Origin: Alphaproteobacteria bacterium
Lineage (GTDB): Bacteria > Pseudomonadota > Alphaproteobacteria > Micropepsales > Micropepsaceae
Assembly: GCA_015654635.1 (NCBI GenBank)
Contig: JAATGP010000035.1
Span: 124,001-188,000 of the forward strand
DNA length: 64,000 bases
Direction: 5' to 3'
Shown: positions 42,110 through 50,973 of the stretch, piece by piece
Layout of the letters: each line of letters begins with the position of its first letter
Numbering within the stretch: position 1 is the first letter of the stretch
Made by a program: the position numbers and the translations under genes
The notes under the pieces: generated by a model
The model's input: the letters and a program-made list of their open reading frames with translations, nothing else
What the model was told of the DNA's origin: nothing
Databases searched by the model: none

Positions 42110-43493
42110 AGAAACGCGCCGGGAGCACGACGGCCTTGGGGCGTTGGATATCCCGGCAAGTGCCCTCTGGGGCATCCATACGCAGCGGGCGCTGGCGAAT
42201 TTTCCCGATACTGGGCGGCGGGTGCCTTATGTGCTGATCGCTTCGATTGCCGTCATCAAACAGGCCGCGGCTGTGACCAATACCGAGCTTGGGCTGTTGC
42301 CGCGCGATGTGGCGCAAGCAATTGTCAGCGCCTGCAGTGCCGTATGCGAAGGCGGGCCGGAGATGGAACGGCAATTTCTGCTCGATGCTTTGCAAGGTGG
42401 GGCGGGCACCTCCACCAATATGAATGTCAACGAAGTGATTGCCAATTTGGCCTTGCTCAAGCTGGGTAAGGCGCCAGGCGATTACGAGACGGTGCATCCG
42501 CTGCACCACGTCAACCTGCACCAATCGACCAACGATGTGTATCCGACGGCGTTGCGCATTGCCGCCATTGCGGGCGTGCGGCGGCTGGCCGATTCCTTTG
42601 CCAAGTTGCAGGGTGCTTTCCAGGAAAAGGAGACTGCGTTTCAGGCGATCCCCAAGATGGGCCGTACAGAAATGCAGCCCGCCGTGCCGATGACACTGGG
42701 TCAGGAGTTTTCGGCCTTCGCTGAAGCTATTGCCCGCGACCGTTGGCGCACTTTTAAATGCGAAGAACGGCTGCGTCTCGTAAATATTGGTGGCACCGCC
42801 ATTGGCACCGGTCTGACGGCGCCGCGCGCTTTCATCTTCCGCGTTATCGAAGTTTTGCGTTCGCTGACGGGCATGGGGCTGGCGCGCAGCGAAAATGTGA
42901 TCGATGGCACCGCCAATGCCGACGCCTTTGTCGAAGTCTCGGGCATCTTGAAAGCCTCCGCTGCCAATCTTTCCAAAATCGCGGGAGACCTTCGCTTCTT
43001 GCATTTCTTGGGCGAGATCGCACTGCCGCCCTTGCAGGCCGGGTCTTCGATCATGCCGGGCAAGATTAACCCGGTGATGACGGAGGCGGTGATGCAGGTG
43101 GCGATGGCGGCGCGCGCCAATGATGGCATCATCACCGATTGTGCCGCCCATGGCACCTTGCAGATCAACGAATTCATGCCGCTCTTGGCTTGGGCCCTAC
43201 TCGACACGCTGGAGATGCTGAACAATGCCGTGCGCGCGTTGACCAAGCATATTGCGGGCATCGAGGCCAATGCGGGGCGCTGTGCGGCTTATCTCGCCGA
43301 CAGCCCGACATTGATCACCGCCTTCCTGCCGAAAATCGGTTACGAGCGTGCCGAGGCTCTGGCCGAAGAATACGGCGCCACGCATGGCCTCACCCTGCGC
43401 GCCTTCCTTGCCGCTAGGCTGGGGCAGGCGATGGTGGATGAAGTGCTGGCGGCGCCCAATCTCATCAAACTCGGCCACACGGAAGCGGAATGA
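42102..43493 (+). CDS. aspA: Aspartate ammonia-lyase-like protein (fumarase/aspartase superfamily)
   Basis: A 463-residue cytoplasmic lyase that should convert aspartate to fumarate and ammonia. The superfamily signature GSSIMPGKINPV is intact, with GAGTSTNMNVNEVIANLA and HHVNLHQSTNDVYPT in the active-site regions. ATG at 42102 overlaps the hydE stop by 8 bases, and its TGA overlaps the hydF ATG, so it is embedded in the maturation operon. The same insertion of aspA between hyd maturation genes occurs in other bacteria; a link to ammonia needed for the dithiomethylamine bridge is a hypothesis only. Confidence 0.88.
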   Translation: MVEETRREHDGLGALDIPASALWGIHTQRALANFPDTGRRVPYVLIASIAVIKQAAAVTNTELGLLPRDVAQAIVSACSAVCEGGPEMERQFLLDALQGGAGTSTNMNVNEVIANLALLKLGKAPGDYETVHPLHHVNLHQSTNDVYPTALRIAAIAGVRRLADSFAKLQGAFQEKETAFQAIPKMGRTEMQPAVPMTLGQEFSAFAEAIARDRWRTFKCEERLRLVNIGGTAIGTGLTAPRAFIFRVIEVLRSLTGMGLARSENVIDGTANADAFVEVSGILKASAANLSKIAGDLRFLHFLGEIALPPLQAGSSIMPGKINPVMTEAVMQVAMAARANDGIITDCAAHGTLQINEFMPLLAWALLDTLEMLNNAVRALTKHIAGIEANAGRCAAYLADSPTLITAFLPKIGYERAEALAEEYGATHGLTLRAFLAARLGQAMVDEVLAAPNLIKLGHTEAE

Positions 43494-44728
43494 TGCTGCC
43501 CAACACCCCCAAAGCCGGCCGTTTGCATATTGGTATCGCGGGCCGCGTCAATGTCGGCAAATCCTCCTTCCTCAATATGCTGGCGGGACAAGATGTGGCA
43601 ATCACCTCGGCGATTCCGGGCACCACGACCGATGTGGTGGAAAAGACGATGGAGCTGTTACCCCTCGGTCCCGTGACTTTGATTGATACCGCCGGGCTTG
43701 ATGATTCCTCCGATCTCGGCGCTCAGCGCATCGAGATGAGCAAAAAAGCGCTGCGCCGTGCCGATATTCTCACCATCGTGGTCACGCCCGATGCCTGGAG
43801 CGGCCATGAAGACGACCTCGTCAATGAAGCGCGCGCCGCCAAGGTGCCGGTGCTGGTGGTCATCAACAAGACCGACCTGAAGGAGCCGTCACCCGATTTT
43901 CTCTCTCTTATAGATGTAAAGAGGCTCGCCTGGGTTTCCGGCTCTTCAACGGCCAGCGGCGAGGGCTTGCGCCAAGCCTTCAAGGATGCCGTGCGGGGGC
44001 TGTTGCCGACTTTATATACAGCGCCGCCGAGTCTTCTGGGCGATCTATTGCCGGCCGGGGGCCTCGCAGTGCTTGTGGTACCGATCGACCTGGGCGCCCC
44101 CGCGGGCCGGCTGATCGTGCCGCAAGTACAGGCTTTGCGCGATCTCCTGGATAACGATGCCGGTGCCCTGGTGGTTAAGGACCGTGAATATGCGGCTACC
44201 CTGGCGCGGCTGAAAACACCGCCCGATCTTGTCGTTTGCGACTCTCAGGTCGTCGCCCGGGTGGTCGCTGACACGCCGCGGGACGTTCCGCTTACCACCT
44301 TTTCGATCTTGTTCGCGCGCTTCAAAGGAGAATTGGACGGGCTGGCGCGCGGGGCGGGAGTCTTGAACCATCTAAGGCCAGGCGACCGCATCTTAATTGC
44401 CGAAGGCTGTTCGCATCATCCCCTCGAGGACGATATCGGACGGGTGAAGATTCCGCGCTGGCTACGCCAGTTTGCCGGCTGCGAACTCACCATAGACAAC
44501 TGCGCCGGCCACGATTTTCCGTTAAATATTGCCGATTATCGCCTCGTTATTCATTGCGGGGGGTGTGTGATGACACGCCAGGAAATGGTTTCGCGCATGG
44601 GGGAAGCGGCGGCGGCTAGGGTTCAAATGACCAATTATGGCCTCGCCATTTCCGTGCTGCAGGGCGTTTTGGAGCGGGCCTTGTCACCCTTTCCTAACGC
44701 TATGGAAGCTTATCGCGGCGTTTTATAG
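43490..44728 (+). CDS. hydF: [FeFe] hydrogenase maturase HydF (GTPase scaffold)
   Basis: A 412-residue GTPase and 4Fe-4S scaffold that carries the diiron precursor to apo-HydA. N-terminal G domain: Walker A GRVNVGKS (18-25), PGTTTD switch, DTAGLDD and NKTD. The C-terminal cluster ligands follow the HydF pattern CxHx(46-53)HCxxC, seen as EGCSHHP and later IHCGGCVM. The start overlaps the aspartase stop (ATGA). It is the last gene of the hydrogenase operon; no hydG follows, and the next gene is an efflux pump after about 145 bases. Confidence 0.93.
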   Translation: MMLPNTPKAGRLHIGIAGRVNVGKSSFLNMLAGQDVAITSAIPGTTTDVVEKTMELLPLGPVTLIDTAGLDDSSDLGAQRIEMSKKALRRADILTIVVTPDAWSGHEDDLVNEARAAKVPVLVVINKTDLKEPSPDFLSLIDVKRLAWVSGSSTASGEGLRQAFKDAVRGLLPTLYTAPPSLLGDLLPAGGLAVLVVPIDLGAPAGRLIVPQVQALRDLLDNDAGALVVKDREYAATLARLKTPPDLVVCDSQVVARVVADTPRDVPLTTFSILFARFKGELDGLARGAGVLNHLRPGDRILIAEGCSHHPLEDDIGRVKIPRWLRQFAGCELTIDNCAGHDFPLNIADYRLVIHCGGCVMTRQEMVSRMGEAAAARVQMTNYGLAISVLQGVLERALSPFPNAMEAYRGVL

Positions 44729-44873
44729 TCCGAATCCGCATCCGAATTGCCACGGCGGGGTTGCAAGTCAGCTATTCTGCACTAGTTATCCCAGGGACTC
44801 CGATGCGGATTGCGCAGCGGGAAGCGCTGTTGGGTGCGCTCACGGGGACTTCTTTTTTATTACGGGAATGATC

Positions 44874-46094
44874 ATGGCTTCAGGACACGACGGAATGTGG
44901 CGCAGCGGCGCTTCGACCGATGCGATGGGCGCTGCTCCCCGGAGTGGCATCGGTCGCTATATCACTCCCCGGATGCGGTGGGTGATCATCATTTCGGCGA
45001 TCATTTTCGTTTTGCTCTTCGCCTATCTGGTCGTTTTGCCTTACGTCTTTATGAATTTCATAATGTCGAAGAGCGACTTCATCCAGCCCCAAACAGTCTC
45101 TACGACGCATGCCGCCAAGACGCTTTGGCAGACGCAGGTTCATGCGGTCGGTACTTTCCATGCCGTGCAGGGCGCTGATCTGGCTTCGGAAGTGGTTGGC
45201 ATTGTTACCAAAACCGACTTCAAGGCCGGGGACGATGTGCCTGCCGGAAAAATCCTGATCCAGCTCAACGACGATAGCGATAGAGCCCAACTTGCTGCCT
45301 TGCGCGCGAACGCCGAAGAAGCGTTGCAGACCTACAAGCGCAATGTCGGATTGGCTCAGGCCAATGCTGTTTCCAAGCAGGCCTACGACACCGCCGTTGC
45401 CAATATGAAATCCACGCAGGCCCAAGCCGAGGCGCAGGCGGCTTTGGTGGCGAAGAAGGCCATCCGGGCGCCATTCGCCGGCCGCGTTGGTATTCGCCAA
45501 GTCGATGTCGGCCAGTATATTGCTGCCGGAACGACCCTCGTGACCCTGCAGCAGCTCGATCCCATCGATGTCGATTTTACCGTGCCGCAGCAGCAGGCCA
45601 GCCTCTTGAAGGCCGGTGATCCTGTGAGTGTGACCAGCGATGCAGCCCCCGGTCAGACCTTCAAGGGCCGGATCATGGCGCTTGACCCCAAGGTGGACAA
45701 CGCCACCCGCAACGTGCGGGTGCGCGCCGAAGTGGCCAATCCCGGCAAAATCCTCTTCCCCGGCATGTTCGCAACCGTCGTCACCGATATCGGCAGTGCC
45801 CAGCCGCAATTGACCCTTCCCCAGACGGCCATCACCTACAATCCTTATGGCGATGTCGTCTATGTGGTCGGCAAAGCCAAGAACGAGAAGGGTAAGGAGC
45901 AGTTGGTCGTCAATCAGCGCTTCGTGACCCTGGGCGATACCCGCGGCGATCAGGTGGCCGTTCTTTCGGGTGTGACCGATAAGGACCTTGTGGTGTCAAG
46001 TGGCCAGCTGAAATTGAAGAATGGAGCGGTGGTGCTCATCAACAACAGCGTGCGACTGCCTAACAATCCCGCGCCCAACCCGATTCAGCAGTAG
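44874..46094 (+). CDS. RND efflux periplasmic adaptor (membrane fusion protein)
   Basis: A 406-residue adaptor of the HlyD/AcrA family. An N-terminal cytoplasmic tail precedes a single membrane helix (VIIISAIIFVLLFAYLVVLP, residues 36-60), then the barrel-sandwich/lipoyl halves (ASEVVGIVTKTDFKAGDDV and IRAPFAGRVGIRQVDVG) flanking a short coiled-coil hairpin, and a beta-barrel domain. It is membrane-anchored, not a lipoprotein. ATG at 44874 fits GGGA spacing; an ATG two codons earlier is possible. The permease gene follows after 11 bases. No outer-membrane channel gene is present in the window. Confidence 0.9.
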   Translation: MASGHDGMWRSGASTDAMGAAPRSGIGRYITPRMRWVIIISAIIFVLLFAYLVVLPYVFMNFIMSKSDFIQPQTVSTTHAAKTLWQTQVHAVGTFHAVQGADLASEVVGIVTKTDFKAGDDVPAGKILIQLNDDSDRAQLAALRANAEEALQTYKRNVGLAQANAVSKQAYDTAVANMKSTQAQAEAQAALVAKKAIRAPFAGRVGIRQVDVGQYIAAGTTLVTLQQLDPIDVDFTVPQQQASLLKAGDPVSVTSDAAPGQTFKGRIMALDPKVDNATRNVRVRAEVANPGKILFPGMFATVVTDIGSAQPQLTLPQTAITYNPYGDVVYVVGKAKNEKGKEQLVVNQRFVTLGDTRGDQVAVLSGVTDKDLVVSSGQLKLKNGAVVLINNSVRLPNNPAPNPIQQ

Positions 46095-46105
46095 GCCGCC
46101 CGCAC

Positions 46106-49100
46106 ATGAACTTTACGGACATCTTCATCAGGCGCCCGGTCCTGGCGATCGTGGTGAGCTTGGCTATTTTCGTGATCGGTCTGCGTGCCATCAGCGGTCT
46201 TCCGGTGCGCCAATATCCGGTGACGCAAAACGCCGTGGTGACCATCTCCACCGCCTATTACGGGGCCAGCCCCGAAACGGTTGCGGGCTTCATCACCACG
46301 CCGCTCGAAAATGCGGTCGCTCAGGCAGACGGCATCGACTACATGTCGTCGAAATCAGTCCAGGGCTCTTCGACCATCACCGTCAATCTGCGGCTCAATT
46401 TCGATGCTTCCAAGGCATTGGCGCAGATCATCACCCAGGTTAATTCGGTCAAGAACCAGATGCCGCCGCAAGCGCAGGCATCCGTGATTTCGATCGCCGT
46501 TGGCCAATCCGTTTCAGCGCTCTATATCACGTACAATTCCAAGGTGCTGCCAACCAACAAAATCACGGATTATCTGATCCGCGTGGTGCAGCCACAGCTC
46601 CAGGCTGTATCCGGTGTGCAGCAGGCCCAAATTCTCGGCGGCAAGACCTTTGCCATCCGCGTTTGGATCGACCCCGATAAGCTTGCGGCCTATAACCTAA
46701 CGGCGAGCGACATCTACAGCGTGCTCGGTACCAACAACTACCTCTCAGCCATTGGTCAGTCGCGCGGCCAGATGGTGCAGATAAATCTGACCGCTTCGAC
46801 CAATCTGCACTCGGTCGATGAGTTCAAAAATCTTGTCATCAAGTCGTCCAATGGCGCTTATATTCATCTATCGGATGTGGCGCGTGTGACCCTTGGCACC
46901 ACCGATTACGATTCAGAAGCGCGCTTCGACGGCAATCCGGGCGTCGTGATCGCCATCAATACTACGCCGACATCGAATGTGCTTGATGTCATCAAGAATG
47001 TGCGGGCGGTACTGCCAGGCATCGATGCGCAATTGCCCAGAGGTCTTGATTCTTTTGTCGCCTATGATTCGACCAAGTTCATTTCCAGCGCGATCACCGA
47101 GGTCGAGTGGACGCTGGGCGAAGCCATCATCATTGTCATTCTGGTTATCTTCGTCTTCTTGGGTTCCCCGCGCGCGGTGATCATTCCTATTGTGACGATT
47201 CCGCTGTCTCTGATCGGCGCGGGCATCTTCATGCTGATCTTCGGCTTCACCTTAAACCTCCTGACCCTGCTTGCCTTCGTGCTCGCCATCGGACTGGTGG
47301 TCGATGACGCGATCATTGTGGTGGAGAACGTCAGCCGGCATATCGAGGAGGGCCGATCGCCCTACGACGCCTCGATCATGGCTGCGCGCGAGCTCGGTGG
47401 CCCGATCATCGCGATGGCCATCGTGCTCGTCGCGGTCTATGTGCCGATCGGCTTCATTGGCGGGCTAACCGGTGCGCTGTTCACGGAATTTGCCTTCACG
47501 CTGGTAGGCGCAGTGGTAATCTCCACCATCGTGGCCCTGACGCTGTCGCCGATGATGGCATCGAGGCTTCTGCTTTCACATTCGTCCACGCGCTCGGATC
47601 TGGAACGGCGGATCGTCACCTACATCGACGACAAATTCGATAAGCTGCACAATCTTTATCAGCGTGCACTGCACAGCGTCTTGAACGAGTTGCCGGTGGT
47701 GGTGGTTTTCGCCTGCATCATTTTCGGCATGATCTTCTTCCTTTTTTCCCATTCCAAATCGGAACTGGCCCCCAATGAGGATCAGGGCTTCATGTTGGCG
47801 CTGGTGACACCACCGCCGACGGCAACGCTGGAACAGTCGCTCATTTGGCAAAACCAGGCGCTCAAGGTCGCCCGCTTGTTTCCAGAGACCGATCACACCT
47901 TCCAAATCACCTCACCTGGCACGAATCTCATGGGCATCGTGCTGAAGCCATGGAGCGAGCGCCACCGCTCGGCCGATCAGATTCAGCAGTCACAGGATCC
48001 CAAGACCAAAACACTGCAATCTGAGATGTCAAAACTCTCCGGTGTGCGTGCAGCGGCCTTCCAGATTCCGCCGCTGCCGGGCCCGGGCGGTCTTGGCGTG
48101 CAATATGTCATTCAGACCACGCAGTCCTTCGAGCAGCTCAATGAAGTGACCCAGAAGATCGTCGATGCTGCCAACCAGTCCGGCGACTTCTTCTATGTTG
48201 ACTCAAGCCTGAAGTTCGACAATCCGCAGACCGAAGTGGTGATCGACCGCGACAAGGTGGCGGGCATGGGCTTGACCATGGGTGATGTGGGTGATGCGCT
48301 TACGTCTATGCTTGGCGGCGGCTATGTGAACTATTTCGACCTGTCGGGAAGAGCCTATCAAGTGATCCCGCAGGTACAGCAGAGCTCTCGCCTCAACCCG
48401 GAACAGCTGGGCAGCTATTACATTCGCTCCGGGGCCGGCACGAGCATTCCGCTATCGACCGTTGCTCATCTGAAGAGCTCGGTGACGCCGGAATCGCTGG
48501 ATCACTTCCAGCAGCAGAACGCTACCACCCTCACCCTCATTCCCCGTCCGGGCGTGACCACTGGCGATGCGGTCGCCGCGCTCAATAAGATCTCTGCTGA
48601 CGTGATGCCGGCCGGCTATCGCGTCGATTATGCCGGCGCGACGCGTCAGTACATGCAGGAATCGAGTGCTCTGATCCAAACCTTCTTCTTTGCCCTCATC
48701 ATCATTTTCCTGGCGCTGGCGGCACTGTTTGAGAGCTTCCGTGATCCGTTGACCATTCTCATCTCGGTGCCGATGTCGATTTGCGGTGCCTTGATCTTCG
48801 TGGCGCTGGGTGTCGGCGGGGCCAGTCTCAACATCTATACCGAGGTGGGGCTTGTGACCCTCATCGGCTTGATCTCCAAGCACGGCATTCTGATCGTGCG
48901 CTTTGCCAACGACTTGCAGGCTCAGGGCCACGACAAGCGCAAGGCCATCGAAGAGGCGGCCGCTATCCGCTTACGTCCAATTCTGATGACGACGGCTGCT
49001 ATGGTGCTCGGCGTTATGCCGCTGATCTTGGCCAGCGGGGCAGGGGCTTCAGCACGCTTCAACCTCGGCCTTGTGATTGCAGGCGGCCTTTCCATCGGCA

Positions 49101-49186
49101 CGCTGTTCACCCTCTTTGTGGTGCCGTCGATCTATCTTTTGATCGGCGAAAAGCGCCACCCCAATGAGGATGAGCCGGTGATCTGA
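46106..49186 (+). CDS. RND multidrug efflux permease (HAE1/AcrB-like)
   Basis: A 1026-residue inner-membrane pump. Start MNFTDIFIRRPVLAIVVSLA, two large periplasmic loops, and twelve transmembrane helices. The proton-relay aspartate pair is present in GLVVDDAIIVVENV (helix 4), and the second half contains EVGLVTLIGLISKHGILIV, typical of AcrB/MexB relatives. It works with the upstream adaptor to export hydrophobic compounds; substrate range cannot be predicted. A strong terminator follows. Confidence 0.93.
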   Translation: MNFTDIFIRRPVLAIVVSLAIFVIGLRAISGLPVRQYPVTQNAVVTISTAYYGASPETVAGFITTPLENAVAQADGIDYMSSKSVQGSSTITVNLRLNFDASKALAQIITQVNSVKNQMPPQAQASVISIAVGQSVSALYITYNSKVLPTNKITDYLIRVVQPQLQAVSGVQQAQILGGKTFAIRVWIDPDKLAAYNLTASDIYSVLGTNNYLSAIGQSRGQMVQINLTASTNLHSVDEFKNLVIKSSNGAYIHLSDVARVTLGTTDYDSEARFDGNPGVVIAINTTPTSNVLDVIKNVRAVLPGIDAQLPRGLDSFVAYDSTKFISSAITEVEWTLGEAIIIVILVIFVFLGSPRAVIIPIVTIPLSLIGAGIFMLIFGFTLNLLTLLAFVLAIGLVVDDAIIVVENVSRHIEEGRSPYDASIMAARELGGPIIAMAIVLVAVYVPIGFIGGLTGALFTEFAFTLVGAVVISTIVALTLSPMMASRLLLSHSSTRSDLERRIVTYIDDKFDKLHNLYQRALHSVLNELPVVVVFACIIFGMIFFLFSHSKSELAPNEDQGFMLALVTPPPTATLEQSLIWQNQALKVARLFPETDHTFQITSPGTNLMGIVLKPWSERHRSADQIQQSQDPKTKTLQSEMSKLSGVRAAAFQIPPLPGPGGLGVQYVIQTTQSFEQLNEVTQKIVDAANQSGDFFYVDSSLKFDNPQTEVVIDRDKVAGMGLTMGDVGDALTSMLGGGYVNYFDLSGRAYQVIPQVQQSSRLNPEQLGSYYIRSGAGTSIPLSTVAHLKSSVTPESLDHFQQQNATTLTLIPRPGVTTGDAVAALNKISADVMPAGYRVDYAGATRQYMQESSALIQTFFFALIIIFLALAALFESFRDPLTILISVPMSICGALIFVALGVGGASLNIYTEVGLVTLIGLISKHGILIVRFANDLQAQGHDKRKAIEEAAAIRLRPILMTTAAMVLGVMPLILASGAGASARFNLGLVIAGGLSIGTLFTLFVVPSIYLLIGEKRHPNEDEPVI

Positions 49187-49212
49187 TCCGGTCGACCCCA
49201 AAGCAGCAAAGA

Positions 49213-49240
49213 AAAAGGCCGCTGGTGACAGCGGCCTTTT
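49213..49240 (+). terminator. Terminator of the RND pump operon
   Basis: Perfect stem AAGGCCGCTG (49215-49224) / CAGCGGCCTT (49229-49238) with GTGA loop, preceded by AAAAA and followed by TT. It could act in both directions. Confidence 0.9.
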
Positions 49241-49379
49241 CGCATTCATCGCAATATATTTTGTTCGGGAATTCGAGACGCAGGCTTCAAGGGCGATGCA
49301 AAATAGTTTTTACCTCTGATTTTCCTGCGCTTTCCGCAAAACACTCTGCGAATGCCTTGCATCTTCCCAAAAAGATTTC

Positions 49380-50594
49380 CTACCAGTTCGTCATCGCCCC
49401 GCCCTGCTCGAGGCGGTTCACGGGCAGATAGGCGCGCTTATAGGGGTATTTGGCGGCTTCTTTCTCATCGATATCGACGCCGTGGCCGGGGGTCTCGCCG
49501 GGATGTATGTAGCCATCTTCGAATTTGTAGGAGATCTTGAAGATGCTCTCCATTTGCTTGGAATGGGGCATATGCTCCTGAATGCCGAAATTGTGGATCG
49601 CCATGTCGAAATTCAACGCGCAGGCCATCGTGATCGGCGACAAGTCGGTGGCGCCATGGAAGCCTGTCTTGACGTTGTAGAGATCGGCAAGGGCCGCGAT
49701 CTGCCGCAGATGGGTGAGGCCACCGGCATGAACAATGGTCGCACGGATATAGTCGATCAACTGTTCCTGGATAAGGTGACGGCAATCATGAATGGAATTG
49801 AATACCTCGCCGACGGCTAAAGGGGTCGTGGTGTGCTGACGAATGAGGCGGAAGTTTTCCTGATTGTCATCGTCCACCGCATCCTCCATCCAGAACAGGC
49901 GGTAGGGTTCGAGATCCTTGCCCACGCGGGCTGCCTCGATCGGGGTCAAGCGATGATGAACATCGTGGAGCAGATGAACATCTTCGCCGAGCGCCTGGCG
50001 GCCGGCTTCGAACAGCTTGGGCACCGCCCGCATATACTTTTCGGTCGACCACAGGTTTTCGGTCGGCAGATCGGAATCGGCCGGCTCATAGGCCTCTTTG
50101 CCATGGGCCACACCATAGGTGGAGGCCAGGCCCGGCACACCCGACTGCAGGCGGATCGCCTTATAACCCATCTCTTTATGCTTCAGCGCATCTTCAATGG
50201 TTTCTTCGATCGTGTGGCCATTGGAGTGGCAATAAACGAGCACTCCGTCGCGGGCGGCGCCGCCGAGGAGCTGGTAGAGTGGCATGCCGGCCGCTTTGGC
50301 TTTAATGTCCCACAGCGCCATATCGACGGCAGCAATGGCTGACATGGTGACCGGCCCGCGGCGCCAATAGGCACCCCGATAGAGGAACTGCCAGATATCT
50401 TCGATGCGGTGCGCATCCCTGCCAATCAGGCAGGGGACAACATGGTCCTCAAGATAGCTGGCGACGGCCAATTCGCGGCCATTCAGCGTGGCATCGCCCA
50501 CACCATAGATGCCGTCCTTGGTCTCGATCTTCAGGGTAACGAAATTGCGTCCCGGACTGGATACGATGACGCGGGCGGCTTCAATCTTGAGCAT
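49380..50594 (-). CDS. manD: D-mannonate dehydratase, ManD type (enolase superfamily)
   Basis: A 404-residue cytoplasmic enzyme matching the ManD family of Novosphingobium type: [40 protein letters not shown] and [20 protein letters not shown]. The metal ligands and bases appear in [18 protein letters not shown] and AVGEVF. It dehydrates D-mannonate to 2-keto-3-deoxygluconate, a step in glucuronate breakdown, fitting the (methyl)glucuronic acid released by the GH67 enzyme here. ATG at 50594 follows GGGAGAA. It is divergent from the transporter gene with an operator-like palindrome in between. Some ManD-like enzymes have low activity, so the role needs the context. Confidence 0.87.
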   Translation of the reverse strand: MLKIEAARVIVSSPGRNFVTLKIETKDGIYGVGDATLNGRELAVASYLEDHVVPCLIGRDAHRIEDIWQFLYRGAYWRRGPVTMSAIAAVDMALWDIKAKAAGMPLYQLLGGAARDGVLVYCHSNGHTIEETIEDALKHKEMGYKAIRLQSGVPGLASTYGVAHGKEAYEPADSDLPTENLWSTEKYMRAVPKLFEAGRQALGEDVHLLHDVHHRLTPIEAARVGKDLEPYRLFWMEDAVDDDNQENFRLIRQHTTTPLAVGEVFNSIHDCRHLIQEQLIDYIRATIVHAGGLTHLRQIAALADLYNVKTGFHGATDLSPITMACALNFDMAIHNFGIQEHMPHSKQMESIFKISYKFEDGYIHPGETPGHGVDIDEKEAAKYPYKRAYLPVNRLEQGGAMTNW

Positions 50595-50973
50595 GGTGTT
50601 TCTCCCGAACTGGCTATGGGACCGGTAACACAATCGTAGGCCGGGGTCTCGTCAAGGCTAAATTTTTTCATTTTGGCTGCACGCGGCATTAGTGCGCTTT
50701 TGGGCCCCTGCTTTTGGCCATTAGGGCTGCGATATAGTGTCATTCTATAATGCGGAGGCTGAGTTGCGCTTTGATAACGCTAACACTAGAGTTCCGCGCG
50801 ATCCTTCAGGCTTTTCGCAATGACGGTGAATGGGCTCTCAGCATCGCACTACGCCGGAGCCGTCATCCCAAAGAGCGCTGTCGACACACCATAAATTCAA
50901 GGCAACTCTGGCGCCCGCGCCTTGGCGCACGTCTGGAAGAGCCCGGCAAAAGCCGGCACAGGGAGGGAAGACT
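50595..50973. promoter_or_regulatory. Divergent regulatory region manD / GPH transporter
   Basis: A 379-base gap between divergent genes with no convincing coding frame. It holds the palindrome at 50772-50785 and a strong Shine-Dalgarno (GGGAGGGAAG) before the transporter ATG. An open frame extending the transporter upstream to 50830 is not protein-like. Confidence 0.6.
50772..50785. promoter_or_regulatory. LacI-type 'xyl-box'-like operator, copy 1
   Basis: TGATAACGCTAACA, an imperfect palindrome with central CG, resembling xylose-responsive LacI-family sites known in Xanthomonas and Caulobacter (TG.TAGCGCTA.CA). The identical 14-mer is at 57189-57202 in the other divergent region of this locus. 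Confidence 0.7.

Noticed and set aside
44817..44830. AAGCGCTGTT as a further copy of the cellobiose operator upstream of the RND adaptor
   Set aside because: It shares the AAGCGCTGT core but lacks the conserved CA end and the palindrome; probably chance.
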